64,000 bases of DNA from Montifringilla adamsi (Eukaryota; Chordata; Aves; Passeriformes; Passeridae): contig JAGGNK010012559.1 of the NCBI GenBank assembly GCA_017590115.1, positions 4,639,459 through 4,703,458 of the forward strand. Reading direction: 5' to 3'. This document shows positions 42,101 through 53,849 of this stretch, piece after piece. The notes beneath the pieces were generated by a model. That model made no database searches, was not told the origin of the DNA, and was given only the letters and a program-made list of their open reading frames with translations. Each line of letters begins with the position of its first letter. The first letter of the stretch is position 1. Both the position numbers and the translations under genes were made by a program.

Positions 42101-45100
42101 ACGGGGAGGGGACACTCACGGGTCTGCCGGGCTGGCCAATGCCCGGCGGGCCCGGGTCTCCTCTGGGCCCGGCTTTTCCCGGGATGCCCACCCCGTCCGG
42201 GGGGTGCCCGAGCGCGGCAGGGCGGGGGTCGCACGGCTCTCCCTGCGGGGAGGGGACACGACAGGGATGGAGGGGTGGGTGACACCGCGGGGCTGCCCAG
42301 AACGCGGGGCTCTCCTCACCTTGTCGCCTTTGGGGCCGGCTGGTCCCCTGATGCCAGGCTCGCCCGACAGCCCCGGGACACCGGCCATGCCCGGCGTGCC
42401 CGGGTCCCCGGGGCTGCCAGCGTCGCCCTGGAAAAGAGAAGGGTCAAAGCTGGCACGGGGACACGGCACGCAGAGGTCACAGCGCCCTCTGCCACCTCTG
42501 AGTCCCCCGGGTGCCACCCCGAGCTGCTCTCACCTTCTGTCCCTTGTCGCCAGCCACGCCGGGTCTGCCCTGGGGAAACGCAGGGATGGGTCAGGGGGGG
42601 CATGCCCCCAAAAACGGGCACGGCGGGCACGGGGGGCACGGGGGGCACTCACCGCTCTGCCCGGGGCGCCGCCAGGACCCCTTTCACCCGGTGGCCCCGG
42701 CACTGCCAGCGCTGTCGCCGTCCCTTGGAGGGCTTGCGGGGTGGGAGGGCATTGCCCGCATTGCTCGCCCTGCAGGGGGACATCCCGCTGGGAGGTGGCC
42801 TTGGGGACAGGGACACGGCGCCCTGTCCTCCCTCACCTCAGTGTCACATGGCCAGGTCTGAGCAGGGACAGGGCAGGGACAGAGCAGGGACAGGGGAGGG
42901 CAGGGACAGGGACAGGGACAGAGCAGGGACAGAGCAGGGACTGGACAGGGGTGTCCCCAGTGCTGCGCTCACCTTCTCTCCCTTGAGCCCCCTCACACCT
43001 GGGTCTCCCTTCTCTCCCGGCATTCCCTGCACGGAGAATCCCCAGCACAGGTGACACCACGGTCCCCAAAACTCGGCTCTGGCACCCCTGAGTCCCCCAC
43101 AATGTCCCCACTCACCGGCCTGCCCGTGGGTCCCACATGGCCACTGTCCCCCTGAAACGGAGCAGGGCCAGGGTCAGGATTAAACTCGGGATTAGCCAAG
43201 CCTGGCCTGCCCCCATGGGACGATCCAGCCACTCCCGCGCCCCCCAGGATGTGCAGAGGGGCGGGGGTCACTCACCTTGTCACCCTTGATCCCAGCCAGC
43301 TCGGACAGCCCCACCTGGCCCTGCTGGACACCCATGTGGTCACTGCCCCGGCACCCAGAGCACCCCAGGGTGTCACCCCGCCCTGGGACAGGGGGGTCCC
43401 GCCCCACCACTCACCGGCAGCCCCGGCTCCCCCTCGAGGCCCTCGGCGGGGCCGCGGCGCAGAGCGGCGAGCACTCGGATGTCGCAGGGCTGGCACGAGT
43501 CCCCCTGGGATGGCAGCAGGGGACAGTCAGAGGCTGCAGTGGCCGAGCAGGGGGTGGCATGGAGGGTCACACACTCACCTTGTCCCCTTTCATCCCCTGG
43601 ATGCCGGGATCGCCCTGGGAAGGAAAAGCAGGAGCTGGGCGCTGCTCGGTGTGCCCCCAGCTCCAGGTGGGGACAAGCCAGGCCCGTGTCACCTACCCTG
43701 TCCCCTTTGGGTCCCGCGGGGCCAGGTGTGTCCTGGGAAGGGGAAAACAGAGGGAACATCAGGGCGGCTGAGGTGACACCGCTCTGCCCTCCACGCCCCC
43801 CATGGCCAGGCTCAGACTCACCGAGACCCCGTCCCTGCCGGGCGCTCCGGGCTCTCCCCGCGCTCCCGGCTTGCCGGGAATGCCGACGGCACCGAGCGTC
43901 CCCTCGGCGACAGTGGGACACACCTCGCACGGCTCGCCCTGCCCGGTGGGAGCAGTGACACAGAGGGCGGTGTCCCCCAGGATGTCCCAGGCAGCCCCAG
44001 GGCCGGGGGATGTGCCCCTGGCCACCGTGTCACCGCACCCACCGTGTCACCGCACCCACCTTGTCTCCTTTCGGCCCCAGCATTCCGGGGAGACCCTGCC
44101 GGAGCAAAGTGGGGATGGGGCTGCTTCAGGGAGGCCACGCTGTGCCCCAGCAGTGCCACCCAGCATCCTCCGCTGGCCACCAGCCCTGTCACGGGGTGAT
44201 CCCGGTCCCCAGTGACACTCCTGCTTTTCCCAAAGTCCTCTCAGCTCCTGCTTTTCCCAAAGCCCTCTTGGCTCCACTTTTCCCAAAGCCCTCTTGGCTC
44301 CCGGGCTCTGATCCCGGCCCCTCTCCGGCCAAGCAGCCCCGACCCCGAGCCAAAAACCCGGCCCTGACCCCGGCTTTGGCTCCCAGCTCTGCTACTCACG
44401 GGTGTCCCAGGCGATCCTCCGGGTCCAGGAGCTCCCGGGCTGCCCTGGAGCCAGAGATGGGAAATCCTGAGCTCAGCAAGGGGGACACCACAGCCCTGGG
44501 TGACACCCCTGTCCCCCCGAGGGTGTACTGCCCCTCAAGCCAGGTCCTTGGGCCACCCAGAGCTGTTGATGGCTCTGGCTCAGCCCTGGTGGATCCGGCT
44601 CTGGGTGGGATTCCCAGCATAGCCCCCTGCCCTGCCAGGCCTGCTCTGGGCACAGGGAGCACCTGGGACCCCTTTCCCTGCACTCACCTTCTCTCCCTTC
44701 GGACCTGGGGGGCCACCAGGGTCACCCTGAAAGGGACAAAGGGTGGTGTTAACCCTGCTGGTGTGCCCTGGCCAGCCAGCTCTGGCTGTGGGGTGGCACC
44801 TTGCCCTTCCCATGGCAATGCCCACCATGGGGACACCACCTTGGCACAGGGGTCCTCACCGGCTTCCCTGGAATGCCAACCCCTGGAGAGCCTGGCTTGC
44901 CCGGGGGTCCTGGTTCACCAGCCAACCCCTCTGGTCCCACGAGGCCGGGGTCACCCTGGAGGACATTGGGAGGGGTGTGGCAGTACCACCAGGTGCCCCA
45001 TCTCCCACACCTCACCCCCAAACCCCCAGGTACCTTCTGGCCCTTGGGCCCCACCACGCAGATCTCTCCGGGCCGGCCCTGCCAGGAGGGGAGTGGGGTG

Positions 45101-46785
45101 TGAAGGCTCCTGTGCCCCCCTGTCCTGGGGGATGCCCAGGGGTGCCCAGGGGGTGTCCAGGTACCCCCCAGCACTACTCACATCACGCCCAGGGCGCCCC
45201 GGCTTGCCCTGCAGTCCCCCGTCGCCCTTCTCACCCTTCTGGCCCTGCAGGACAGACACATGTCACCCGTGGTGTCACCTGTGATGTCACCCAAGCTACC
45301 CAGGTTGGAACTGGCAAGTCCTGGCACCTTCGCCACCATCCCAAGTGTCCCTGCTGCCATGCCAGGACCCCCAGGTGGGCTGGACTCACCTTCTGCCCCT
45401 CAGTGCCAGCTGGGCCTGGGAGTCCCTGCGCAGGAAAAAGGGGACAAAGGGGACAAAGGTGGGCTCCTGCGGGTGCCCAGGTGGGCTCGTGCAGGGTCAC
45501 CTCCTGCTCCTTTCATGCCCACACAGAGCTGGACCTGCAGAGCTGGACCCCCTGTGCCTGCCCAGGGCAGAGGGATCCCTGCAGTGTCCCCACAGTTTGT
45601 CCCCACAGTGTCACTTACCACCTGGCCACGCTGCCCCTTCTCACCCCGCGGGCCCTCGGCACACTGGGAGGAGGAGGAGAAGGAGGAGGAGGAGGAGGTG
45701 AGAGGGGAGGCAGGGATGGGGAGGGGGCTTTGGGGAGGGTTTGGGGGCTCTCACCTGCACGGGGCCGCCGGGGTGGGTGCGCACACAGTCCATGCCCTGC
45801 AGAGGGGGGAGGTGGCTCAGGGACGGGGGGGTTTGGGGACAGGGGCACCCCGAGGACAGGGAACCCCTGTGCCAGGGAGCCCACAGGGAGTGACCCCCCA
45901 GCAGAAGGGGACAGGCCAGGGACACCAGGGACACCAGGGACACCAGGGACACTCACACGGTCACCCTTCTCCCCTTTGCCACCAGCAGTGCCAGGGAGGC
46001 CCCGCTCGCCCTTGGTGCCCTGCAAGAGAGGGAGGAGGGTGACAAATGGGCACAGGGTAGGGGACAAATGGGCACAGAGTGGGGGACAAACGGGCAGAGG
46101 GTGGGTGACAAATGGGCACAGGGAGGGTGACAAACAGGCACAGGATGGGGGACAAACAGGCACAGGGTGGGGGACAAATGGGCACAGAGTGGGTGACAAA
46201 CAGACACAGGGTGGGGGACAAACAGACACAGGGTGGGGGACAAATGGGCACAGGGTGGGGGACAGACACAGGGTGTCCCCACGTCCCCGGGTGTGCCCCC
46301 AGCTCCTGGCAGGGACGCTCTGGCACAGCATTCCCACATTCCTGCTGGAGCTCTGCGTGTCCTGGCGGGTGACAAACCAACCTTTGGACCTGGGGGACCG
46401 AGGGTGACCTGTGGAGACAGGGGAAAGTGTCCCCCGAGGTGGCAGCAGCAGAGCCCTGAGCCTGCCACAGTCCCCATTGTCCCTGTGCTCTGTCCCCAAG
46501 TGCCACCATGGGGCACAAGGTGTCCCAATGACCTGCCACCCCCCTGCCATCCCCCCACACCCCAGCCACCGGTTGCTGTAGGAATGGGGCCACATCTGGA
46601 AAGGATCAGGGGCCTTCCAGATGTTACAGGGCCAGGAGGAGCTGTGGGGTCGTGGGGGGCTGGTGACAGCACCCCGGTGGCTTTTGCCACCCGCAGCTCA
46701 CAGCCCAGCCTGGCCAGCTCGGGGTCCCCAAGCCCAGTGCCACACTCACGTTTCCTGGTGCCATCTGGGGCGAGCAGGGAGGGCA
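33196..46785 (-). CDS. COL16A1: COL16A1 collagenous exons and C-terminal tail
   Basis: Sixty exons, from [12 protein letters not shown] (46785-46750) and VTLGPPGPK (46408-46382) down to the last exon 33398-33196. Larger ones include 44955-44860, 43938-43822 ([13 protein letters not shown]), 43504-43415 ([12 protein letters not shown]), 42769-42653 ([12 protein letters not shown]), 42427-42320, 42242-42120, 40387-40271 ([10 protein letters not shown]), 35274-35185, 34799-34611, 34326-34150 and 33564-33487. The others are mostly 27-75 bp, each starting with a Gly codon after a 3' splice site. The last exon carries [20 protein letters not shown], the two-cysteine terminal domain. Two entries rest on weaker borders: exon 41296-41249 ([16 protein letters not shown]) has a non-standard GTGTGG donor, and 40918-40865 a GTCGGT donor. 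A polyadenylation signal below 33196 is not obvious. Confidence 0.9.
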
Positions 46786-49700
46786 CTGGAAGAGACAGGG
46801 ATGGAAGCTTGGAGCAGCTCCACACACTGCCTGTGGCACCCCAAACCCCACAGCACCCACAAACCCTACAGCACCCCAAACCCCAGAGAACCCAAACCCC
46901 AGAGCACCCAAAACCCCAGAGCACCCCATATCCCACAGCAGCCCAAACCCCACAGCACTCCCAAATCCCACAGCCCCCAAAAAACCCAGAGCACCCAAAA
47001 CCCCGGAGCTCCCAAACCTCTACAGCACCCCCAAACCCCACAACACTCCCAAATCCCACAGCTCCCACAAACCTCAGAGCACCACAAACCCCAGAGCACC
47101 CAAAACCCCAGAGCACCCCATATCCCACAGCACCCCCAAACCCCACAACACTCCCAAATCCCACAGCTCCCACAAACCTCAGAGCACCACAAACCCCAGA
47201 GCACCCAAAACCCCACAATACCCCAAACCCCACAGCATCCCAAACCCCAGAGCACCCCAAACCCCACAATACCCCAAACCCCACAGCATCCCAAACCCCC
47301 CAAACCCCAGAGCACCCAAAACCCCACAGCACTCCAAACCCCAGAGAACACAAAACCTCACAGTACCCCAAACCCCACAACACTTCCAAACCCTAAAATA
47401 CCCCAAACCCTAGAGCACCCCAAACCCCACAGCACCCCAAATCCCACAGTACCCCAAACCCCACAGTACCCAAAACCCCACAGTACCCCAAACCCTAGAG
47501 CACCCCAAATCCCAAAATACCCCAAGCCCTAGAGCACCCAAAACCCCACAATACCCCAAACCCCAGAGCACCCCAAACCCCAGAGCACCCCAAACCCCAC
47601 AATACCCCAAACCCCACAGCATCCCAAACCCCACAGCCCCTGCCCCATTCCCCTGAGCACCCCACACCCATGGGGATCACCCCGCAGCTTCTTCCCCAGC
47701 CCTGCAGCTCCCTGGGCACAGGGAATTCCTGGATGGAGCAGGGAAACACGGCCAGCTTTCCTCCCTGGGGAGGTGCCCAGCTCCTGGCCCGGTGTCCCCG
47801 CGGGTTTGTGGCCTGACCACGGCTCTGCCGAGCCAAACCAGCCCCCATGGCACTGGGGACAGGCAGATGTGGCTGTGTCCCCATGGCCTCCAGCCCCAAT
47901 CTGCACCCTGGGACATCCCCGTGGTGGGATGAGGCATCCCAGAGACGTTCAGGGATGAGGAACAGGAGCGCTGGAGACGTTTCCCAGCCCTGGCAGTGCT
48001 CCGGAGACGCTCGGAGGGAACAAAGAGGCCCTTGGCCAGAGCTGGGATGGCTCCAGCAGCAGCACGGAGCCAGAGGGGCCTCGATCCCTGCTCGGGGGAG
48101 CAGAGCAGCCGCTCCTCATGGCGTCCCTGAAGTGCTGGGAGATCCCAAACGTGGCAGGCACAGAGCCAGCCTGGGTCTGGGACAGTGGGTGGCACCGTGG
48201 GGTGGCACTGGAAGGGGAGCAGGGCTGGGACACGCTCACCTTGTCCTTGGGATCGTTCCTCAGGGTGGTTCTTCCTGACGTTCTGCCCGGCTCCTGCAGG
48301 GAGGGAAGAGCACGTGGTGGCACCTGCCTGGGTCATCCCAGCCCTGGGAGTTCCCTCTCCGTGAATCCCTCCCCAGGGAGGAGGTAGCGGTGGCACCTTC
48401 CTGTCCCTTGTCCCCTCAGGTCACAGACACCTCCCTCCCCAGGTGGGACCTTCCTGTCCCTTGTCCCCTCAGGTCACAGACACCTCCCTCCCCAGCCTCA
48501 CACCGGGTGGAAAAAGTGAGGAAGGGATTTTCCAGGGGCTGGAGCAAGGTGGCTGCACTGGGCCAGGCATGGGATGGGGGCTGGGATGGGACAGGAATGG
48601 GGATGGGGTCTGGAATGGGAATGGGAATGGGGACAGGGCTGGAGATGGGGGACCCAAGATGGGGATGGAGATGGAAATGGTGTCAGGAACAGGGACAGGG
48701 ACAGGATGGGGACCCAGGATGGGGATGGAGATGGGAGCAGGGACCAGGACAGGCCCAAGGATGGGGATGGGGACAAGAATGGGACCAGGATGGGGCCGGG
48801 GTCGGGCCGGGGTGGGGATGGGGTGGGGATGGGGACCAGGATGGGACCAGGATGGGGCCGGGATGGGGCCGGGGCGGCGCTGCCGGAGCTCACGGTGCCC
48901 AACGGCTCCTCCAGGCAGAAGCAGCGGGTGAACACCCTGCCCTCGGGCTGCGGCACCATCTCGATGAGATTGCTGCTCTGCATCAGCTCCGCTTGCCGGC
49001 GAGTCTTGGGCGTTTCCGTCTGGCACTGCAGGGAGACAGCGGGGTCGCGGGGAGGCGGCCGGGGGACAGCCGGGGCCGTGGGGACAGGAAACACGAGGCG
49101 GTGACACAAAGGGGACAGACCTGCCCTCACCGCGCCTCAGTTTCCCTTGGGGTTAAACCCTGAGTGTGCACAGGGCGGTTCCAGGGTCCTGCCGAGTTTG
49201 GGGTGGGGGCACTCAGGGACACTCAGGGGTCATCAGGGACGCTCAGGAGCACACAGGAACACTCAGGGGCACTCAGGGACACTCAAGGGCACTCAGGGAC
49301 ACCAAGGGGCACTCAGGGGTGCTCAGTGGCACTCAGGGACACTCAGGGTAACTCAGGGACACTCAGTGGTACTCAGGGGCACTCAGTGGTGTTCAGTGGC
49401 ACTCAGGGGCGCTCAGTGGCACTCAGGGGCACTCAGTGGTGCTCAGTGGCACTCTGTGGCACTCAGGGGCACTCAGGGGCACTCAGGGGTGCTCAGTGGC
49501 ACTCACCCCGTTGGCCGAGATCTCGCAGCACCCCTCCCGCCTGGCCAGCTCGGCGTCGCAGTAGATCTGGGCTTGCTGGATGTCAAACTGCGGCGGGACG
49601 CGGGTGACAGGTCAGGGGCGGCCCCGACACCGCGGGCGGAGCCACCCTGACCCCGGGGCACTCACCCGGACCGGGGTGCCCCGCACGGCGTCCAGCCCCA

Positions 49701-52700
49701 GGAAGGCGTTTCCCTCCGGGGCCAGCGCTCGCCGCGGCCCCAGCGGCTTGGAGGAGATGGAGGCGCAGTCCAGGTGCACGGACACGGCGTGGCCCTGCAC
49801 GGCCACCACCACCTTGTGCCAGCGCCCGTCGAACAGGGACGCCACCGCCTTGCCCGCGAAGACGGCGCTGACGAAGGTGGCACCCGGTGCCCGCGCCTGG
49901 AACTCCAGGCTTTTCTCGGGGCCGTGCACGGACAGGGAGAGCTGGGCACAAGAGGGGACAGTGCCACGCTCAGGGACGGCTCCTGGCTGTTCCTGGGGTG
50001 CCCCGCCACACCCCCGGGGTGTACCTGGGGGTATCCCTGCCGGTCGGTGACCTGGAAGAGGTACCAGTGCTCCCCGGTGCTGTTCTTCTTCAGCAGCAAG
50101 GTGAGGACCAGGGTGAAGGTGGGGGGCAGCCCCCGGGGGAACACCTGCCTGTGGGGACAGCTATTGGGGACTCTGGGGGTGGAGTTGGCACCAAGAAGGG
50201 TGGCACCCATCCGTAGGGCACTTTCAGGTGGCAGCACCACCCCAACAGCCCCCCTGTGGGTCCTGCCATGATCTGTCCCCACTGGTGGCACCCCAGATGC
50301 CATCACAGTGGGTTCTGCCCTGCACTGTGCACCCCAAAGATGCTGGTGTGGCTGCAGCACCCAGGGACGTGCTCTTATCCTAAAATTTTGTCCCAGGGCA
50401 GCCAGGAAATGCATCCGTCATCCCCAAGGCGGCTGGGGCAGCCTTTCCCAGCCCTCCCACAGCCCATGAAACCACTGGAAATATTTGCTCCGGGCTCTGC
50501 TCCGCTCCCAGCCTCGGCTTTCCAAGCCACTGCTCTGGAGCTGGACCAAGGGATGGGGACTGGGACAAGGCCAGTGGTGTCTTCTGCTCCCTGTGGGGCA
50601 CAGGGACACCCTGACAGAGCACTGAGGTGGGTGGGCACCCATAGGATCTCACAGCCTGGGCTGTCCCCATCTCCAGACTCCCCCAGGCTGGATTTGGGAT
50701 GTCCCCAGCCAAGAGCAACACCAGCCTGGAGCCTCCCCATCTATCCCGAAGCCATCCAAGGATTTGGCTGCCCAGGCTGGATCTCCTGGCCCTCTGGAGA
50801 GCCCCATGCCCAGCACAGCTCTGTGCCAGCCCCGGGGCAATGTGGGGACACACCGCAGCCATTTCCTGCAGGAGCAGCTCCCAAGGACAGACGTGGATCT
50901 GCTCCCACCCTGCCACGCTGCAGCGTCCCTGCCAGCCCTGGCACCGTGGGCACCAGGGACACAGGGGACAAGGGCCAGTCGCCCTGTGCCCCCCAGCAGC
51001 CCCCACACACCCAGCAGTGCCTGCTCAGAGCCTCTGGAGCTCGTCTGGACCCTGCAGGCTGTGCCCAGAGCAACCACAGAGCACTGCTTGCACAAGGTTT
51101 GGCCACCACCCAGCAGAATGGGATTTACTTTCGAGGAGAAAGGTGTTGGGGCAGCCTCAGGGTCCCCAGCGTCCCCACAGGTGACACAGAGCTGCCTGGC
51201 ATCCCTGGCACGAGCTAATGGCAAAGCCCACCCAGCTCCACCCAGACCCCAAATTTACACCTGGGGATGGCCAGGAGGAGCTTTGGGGTCACTCAGGGCC
51301 ACCTCACTGGTCACCCAGGGCCACTCACTGCGTGGGCTGGACCAGGGGCACGGTGCCCAGGCGCAGCACCACCGGCCCCCGGGCGCTGTGGATCTTTTTG
51401 ACAGACGAGATCTTCAGCAGGTCGAACCTCTTAACCAGGTTAAAACCTGCAGAACAGAGCAGGGGACATGAGACCTGGCCCTGCGACAGGTGACAGTCCC
51501 CAGGCAGGCCACAGAGCCCATCCTGGGGTGTCAGGGCAGCCCTGAGAGTGTCTTTCCTTACCCGTGACATTCTCATACTTGTCCCCAACCAGATCCTCGT
51601 CCCAGAGCTGCGGGCACAGCTCCCCTGCAAGGCAAACCAGCACATCACTGTCACTGCCGTGTCCCCAGGAGCAGTGGGACGAGCAGGGTGGGACCACACA
51701 GAGCTCCCCAAGCCCAGGAGGGTCTCGGGGTGCTGCCAGGAGCCGGCCTTAACCCCCCGAGGCAGGACAGACCAAGCAAACGCCGCTCCCGGGAGCCGGG
51801 AGGAGCGAGGCTAGAATGCTCCAGGAGCAGTTCAGAGGGGACAGAGCTCGGGAGGGGACGGAGATCGGGAGGGGACTGGCCCTGCTGCCTCCCACAGGTG
51901 AAATGCTTTTCCCAGCTCTGTCTGTTTTGCCTGCAGACAGCCCCGCGGCTGCAGTCAGCATCAGGAGACTCGGACGGGTGCCAGGGACACCCACAGTGCC
52001 ACCGAGAGCTGTCCCTTCCTGCCCCATCCCGGTAACAGCTCAGAGCCGGTGGCCCGCGGGGACAGGCGTGAGGGTTCAGCAGGAGGCTGAGGAGCAGGAA
52101 AAGCAGGAAATGCCGTGTCAGGAGCGGTCATGGGGGTGCTGCTGCTGCTTGCAGGGATAAATCACGGCTCCGGCAGCACCGAGCCACCTCCAGATGCGCC
52201 AGATGTTGGGAGGTGAGAGATAAAGGAGTAAACAAGGGGGTAGGGAGGGAGGGATTTGTTTTGTCTCCACGCAAAGTGGCCCTGGAGCCGGATGGGTACC
52301 AAAGATTCTCCCACCTCTTCCTTGGGTGTTCCCGGGGGGTCTCTGACCCCCCCAGCCCCTGCCCACCTCTGTCCCAGAGCTTGGCACCGCCGTGGCTTGT
52401 GGCCCAGACTGCCCACAGGGACATGCTCTGGGCCTGGGGACCCCAGACAATGCCACAGCAGTGAATGTCACAGCCGGGGGCAGAGTCCCCTCCCGCCGGC
52501 GCTGACATCACCCTCAGCGGGACAGGGGACACCAAGGAGCATAAATCACCCCAGTGCCATCCCTCTGAAGCCTCTCCCAGCCCTGGGAAGGGAAAATCTC
52601 GCCTGTCCAGTCCTCTGTCCCTCAGGAGAAGCCGGGACATGCGAGGCCATACCGTGCCGGGCAGCAGGAGCGGGTGACAGTGACAGTGTCCCCTCCCGGG

Positions 52701-53427
52701 CAAACCCGGGCCGAGCCACCGCTCCACCCCCACCGAGCCTGATGCAACCACGGTGTCACTTCCAGCGGCTCCTCCCCCGGAGCCCGGGGCTCATCCCACA
52801 CCGGGACCCACGGGCAGGTCAGGGACACCCGGCCGGGGACACCTCAGCCATCGTCCCCCTGTCCCCAGCTGCACCTGGACACCCCCCAGCCCTCCACCAT
52901 GGTGTGGATCACGGCCAAATCTCTTCCCGACTCCCTCGGGAGCTCCGTGCATCCTCACCGTGCCCGGAGCAGTCCTGGCTCACCTGCCCCGCCCGGACCC
53001 GGCTCCAGCCGCGCTGCCAGCTGGCACCGAGCGTCCCCCGGCCGCAGAGTGGCCAAGCCCCATCCCTCCCCATGACCAGGGCTGTGGGGGCGGTGTCGGG
53101 TGTCCCGTCTGGCTCCCCGCAGCCGGGCTCCTTCGGCTCCACTCTGCCTGGCCCCCTGCCCGCACGGGATGCTGAGCAAAGCCCCGGCGCTCAGCCTGGA
53201 GCCGCCACTCCGGTCCTGGCACGTGGGGACCTGGCACAGCTCACGCTGTCTGCTGCCACCTCTGCTCTGCCACCGCTGGGTCTGACCCAGCTGTGACAGG
53301 GACAGGCGAGGAGGGAGGTGGCTCCCAAGCCCCCGCCCCCGTGGTCCTTACCTTCTGCTGGCAGTGGCTCCTTCCCCTGGCAGGCGGTGACGAGCCCGGC
53401 GAGTGCCAGGGCCCAGAGACCCCTCAT
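33196..53427 (-). CDS. COL16A1: COL16A1, collagen alpha-1(XVI) chain (68 coding exons)
   Basis: FACIT-like homotrimeric fibril-associated collagen of connective-tissue matrix, a ligand of integrins alpha1beta1 and alpha2beta1. The ATG is at 53427 and the stop at 33196-33198. By hand I obtain 68 coding exons, all with GT-AG borders and compatible phases, totalling 4737 nt (about 1578 aa; human 1604). Domain order: signal peptide, TSPN/laminin-G-like domain, a long series of Gly-X-Y blocks split by short non-collagenous breaks, several with CxxC pairs, and a short C-terminal tail ending KNVKGPFG. Most collagen exons are multiples of 9 bp (36, 45, 54, 63, 90, 117). The break containing [20 protein letters not shown] (34422-34488 joined to 34326) is the most diagnostic for type XVI. 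PEF1 lies 1.1 kb beyond its 3' end and ADGRB2 beyond its 5' end, both on the same strand. Confidence 0.96.
33600..34135. repeat. 'ggggacactgggaatg' minisatellite in a COL16A1 intron
   Basis: About 22 units of 24 bp: 'actgggaatg' or 'actgggaaca' followed by '(c/t)cc.ggggac'. It fills the intron between the exon starting 34150 and the exon ending 33564. Confidence 0.92.
36360..36885. repeat. 'gggaacaggtccctgggga' minisatellite in a COL16A1 intron
   Basis: About 25 units of 18-24 bp sharing 'tgggaacag(a/g)tccctgggga'. It lies between the exons at 36921-36992 and 36228-36281. Confidence 0.92.
37381..37562. repeat. 'gaattcccagtggg..ttactca' minisatellite abutting a COL16A1 splice donor
   Basis: About eight units of 23-24 bp. 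The terminal unit at 37545-37562 contains the 5' splice site of the exon 37563-37598 (donor GTGAGTAAAT on minus). Other units carry the donor-like TGAGTAA. Confidence 0.85.
37850..38040. repeat. 'ggggcatgggtaggattt' minisatellite in a COL16A1 intron
   Basis: About ten units of 18-21 bp built on 'gggatttggggc..ggg', between the exons at 38080-38133 and 37678-37731. Confidence 0.85.
46025..46275. repeat. 'gggcacagggtgggggacaaa' minisatellite in a COL16A1 intron
   Basis: About twelve units of 21 bp with the core 'gacaaa(t/c)(g/a)ggcacag', close to the acceptor of the exon 45957-46019. Confidence 0.9.
46840..47645. repeat. About 800-bp 'ccccaaaccccacagca' array in a COL16A1 intron
   Basis: Units of 15-18 bp ('caccccaaaccc(c)aga/caca') repeat about 45 times with many variants and some higher-order copies (for example 'ctcccacaaacctcagagca' at 47056 and again near 47166). 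The C-rich/G-rich strand asymmetry is strong and reminiscent of C-strand telomere-like words, but it is not telomere sequence. It lies between the exons at 48240-48293 and 46750-46785. Confidence 0.92.
48240..53427 (-). CDS. COL16A1: COL16A1 N-terminal exons: signal peptide and TSPN/laminin-G domain
   Basis: Coding exons, minus strand: 53427-53352 (signal [18 protein letters not shown]), 51624-51562, 51446-51329 ([14 protein letters not shown]), 50148-50025 ([20 protein letters not shown]), 49941-49666 ([10 protein letters not shown] to [12 protein letters not shown]), 49587-49507 ([17 protein letters not shown]), 49025-48894 ([20 protein letters not shown]), 48293-48240. This is the thrombospondin-N-terminal/laminin-G sandwich shared by FACIT collagens (IX, XII, XIV, XVI, XIX), implicated in matrix interactions. 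The ATG exon begins with a 3' splice site at 53457, so a non-coding exon lies upstream. The exon 48240-48293 has two possible frames; the phase-consistent one reads [18 protein letters not shown]. Confidence 0.92.
48560..48880. repeat. 'ggatggggatggg' minisatellite in a COL16A1 intron
   Basis: Purine-rich units of 'ggatggggatggagatggg' and 'gggaccaggatggggcc', immediately downstream (minus strand) of the donor of the exon 48894-49025. Strong G-run asymmetry. Confidence 0.88.
49205..49506. repeat. 'ggcactcagggg' minisatellite abutting a COL16A1 splice donor
   Basis: About 27 units of 10-12 bp ('(g/t)ggcactca(g)gg'). The array runs up to the exon 49507-49587, and its last unit contains that exon's 5' splice site (minus-strand GTGAGTGCC; internal units read CTGAGTGCC). 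Confidence 0.9.
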
Positions 53428-53849
53428 GGTGCCCGTGGCAGAGCTCAGGGCCCGCACCTGCAAGGGAGAGACCCCGAGATGGGCACCTGCCGGGCACCAG
53501 ACCGTGAGGTTGCCCACAGCAGGAAAGCCACCAGCATGGAGTGGTGCTGACCCTCCTGGCCACGGTTCGGTGATGTTTTGGGGGTCAGTGTGGCCCCCAT
53601 CCATCTGCTCCACACCCACCCCCAGCCTCAGCATCCCTGGGTGTCAAAGGCCAGCAGCCGGATTTACTCCAAACATTCAGAAATGCAATGACTGAAGTTC
53701 CCCAGAGTGGAACCGGGCACGTCCTGCGTGCACCCACCCAGGAAGGTCTCATCCCCTCCCGTTTTATCTCCCGGTCCCGTGTGGATCCCGGGGTGTCCCC
53801 GCATGTCACCCCGACCTGGCCTCCCTCCTGCTTCCTGCCACGAGGCAAG

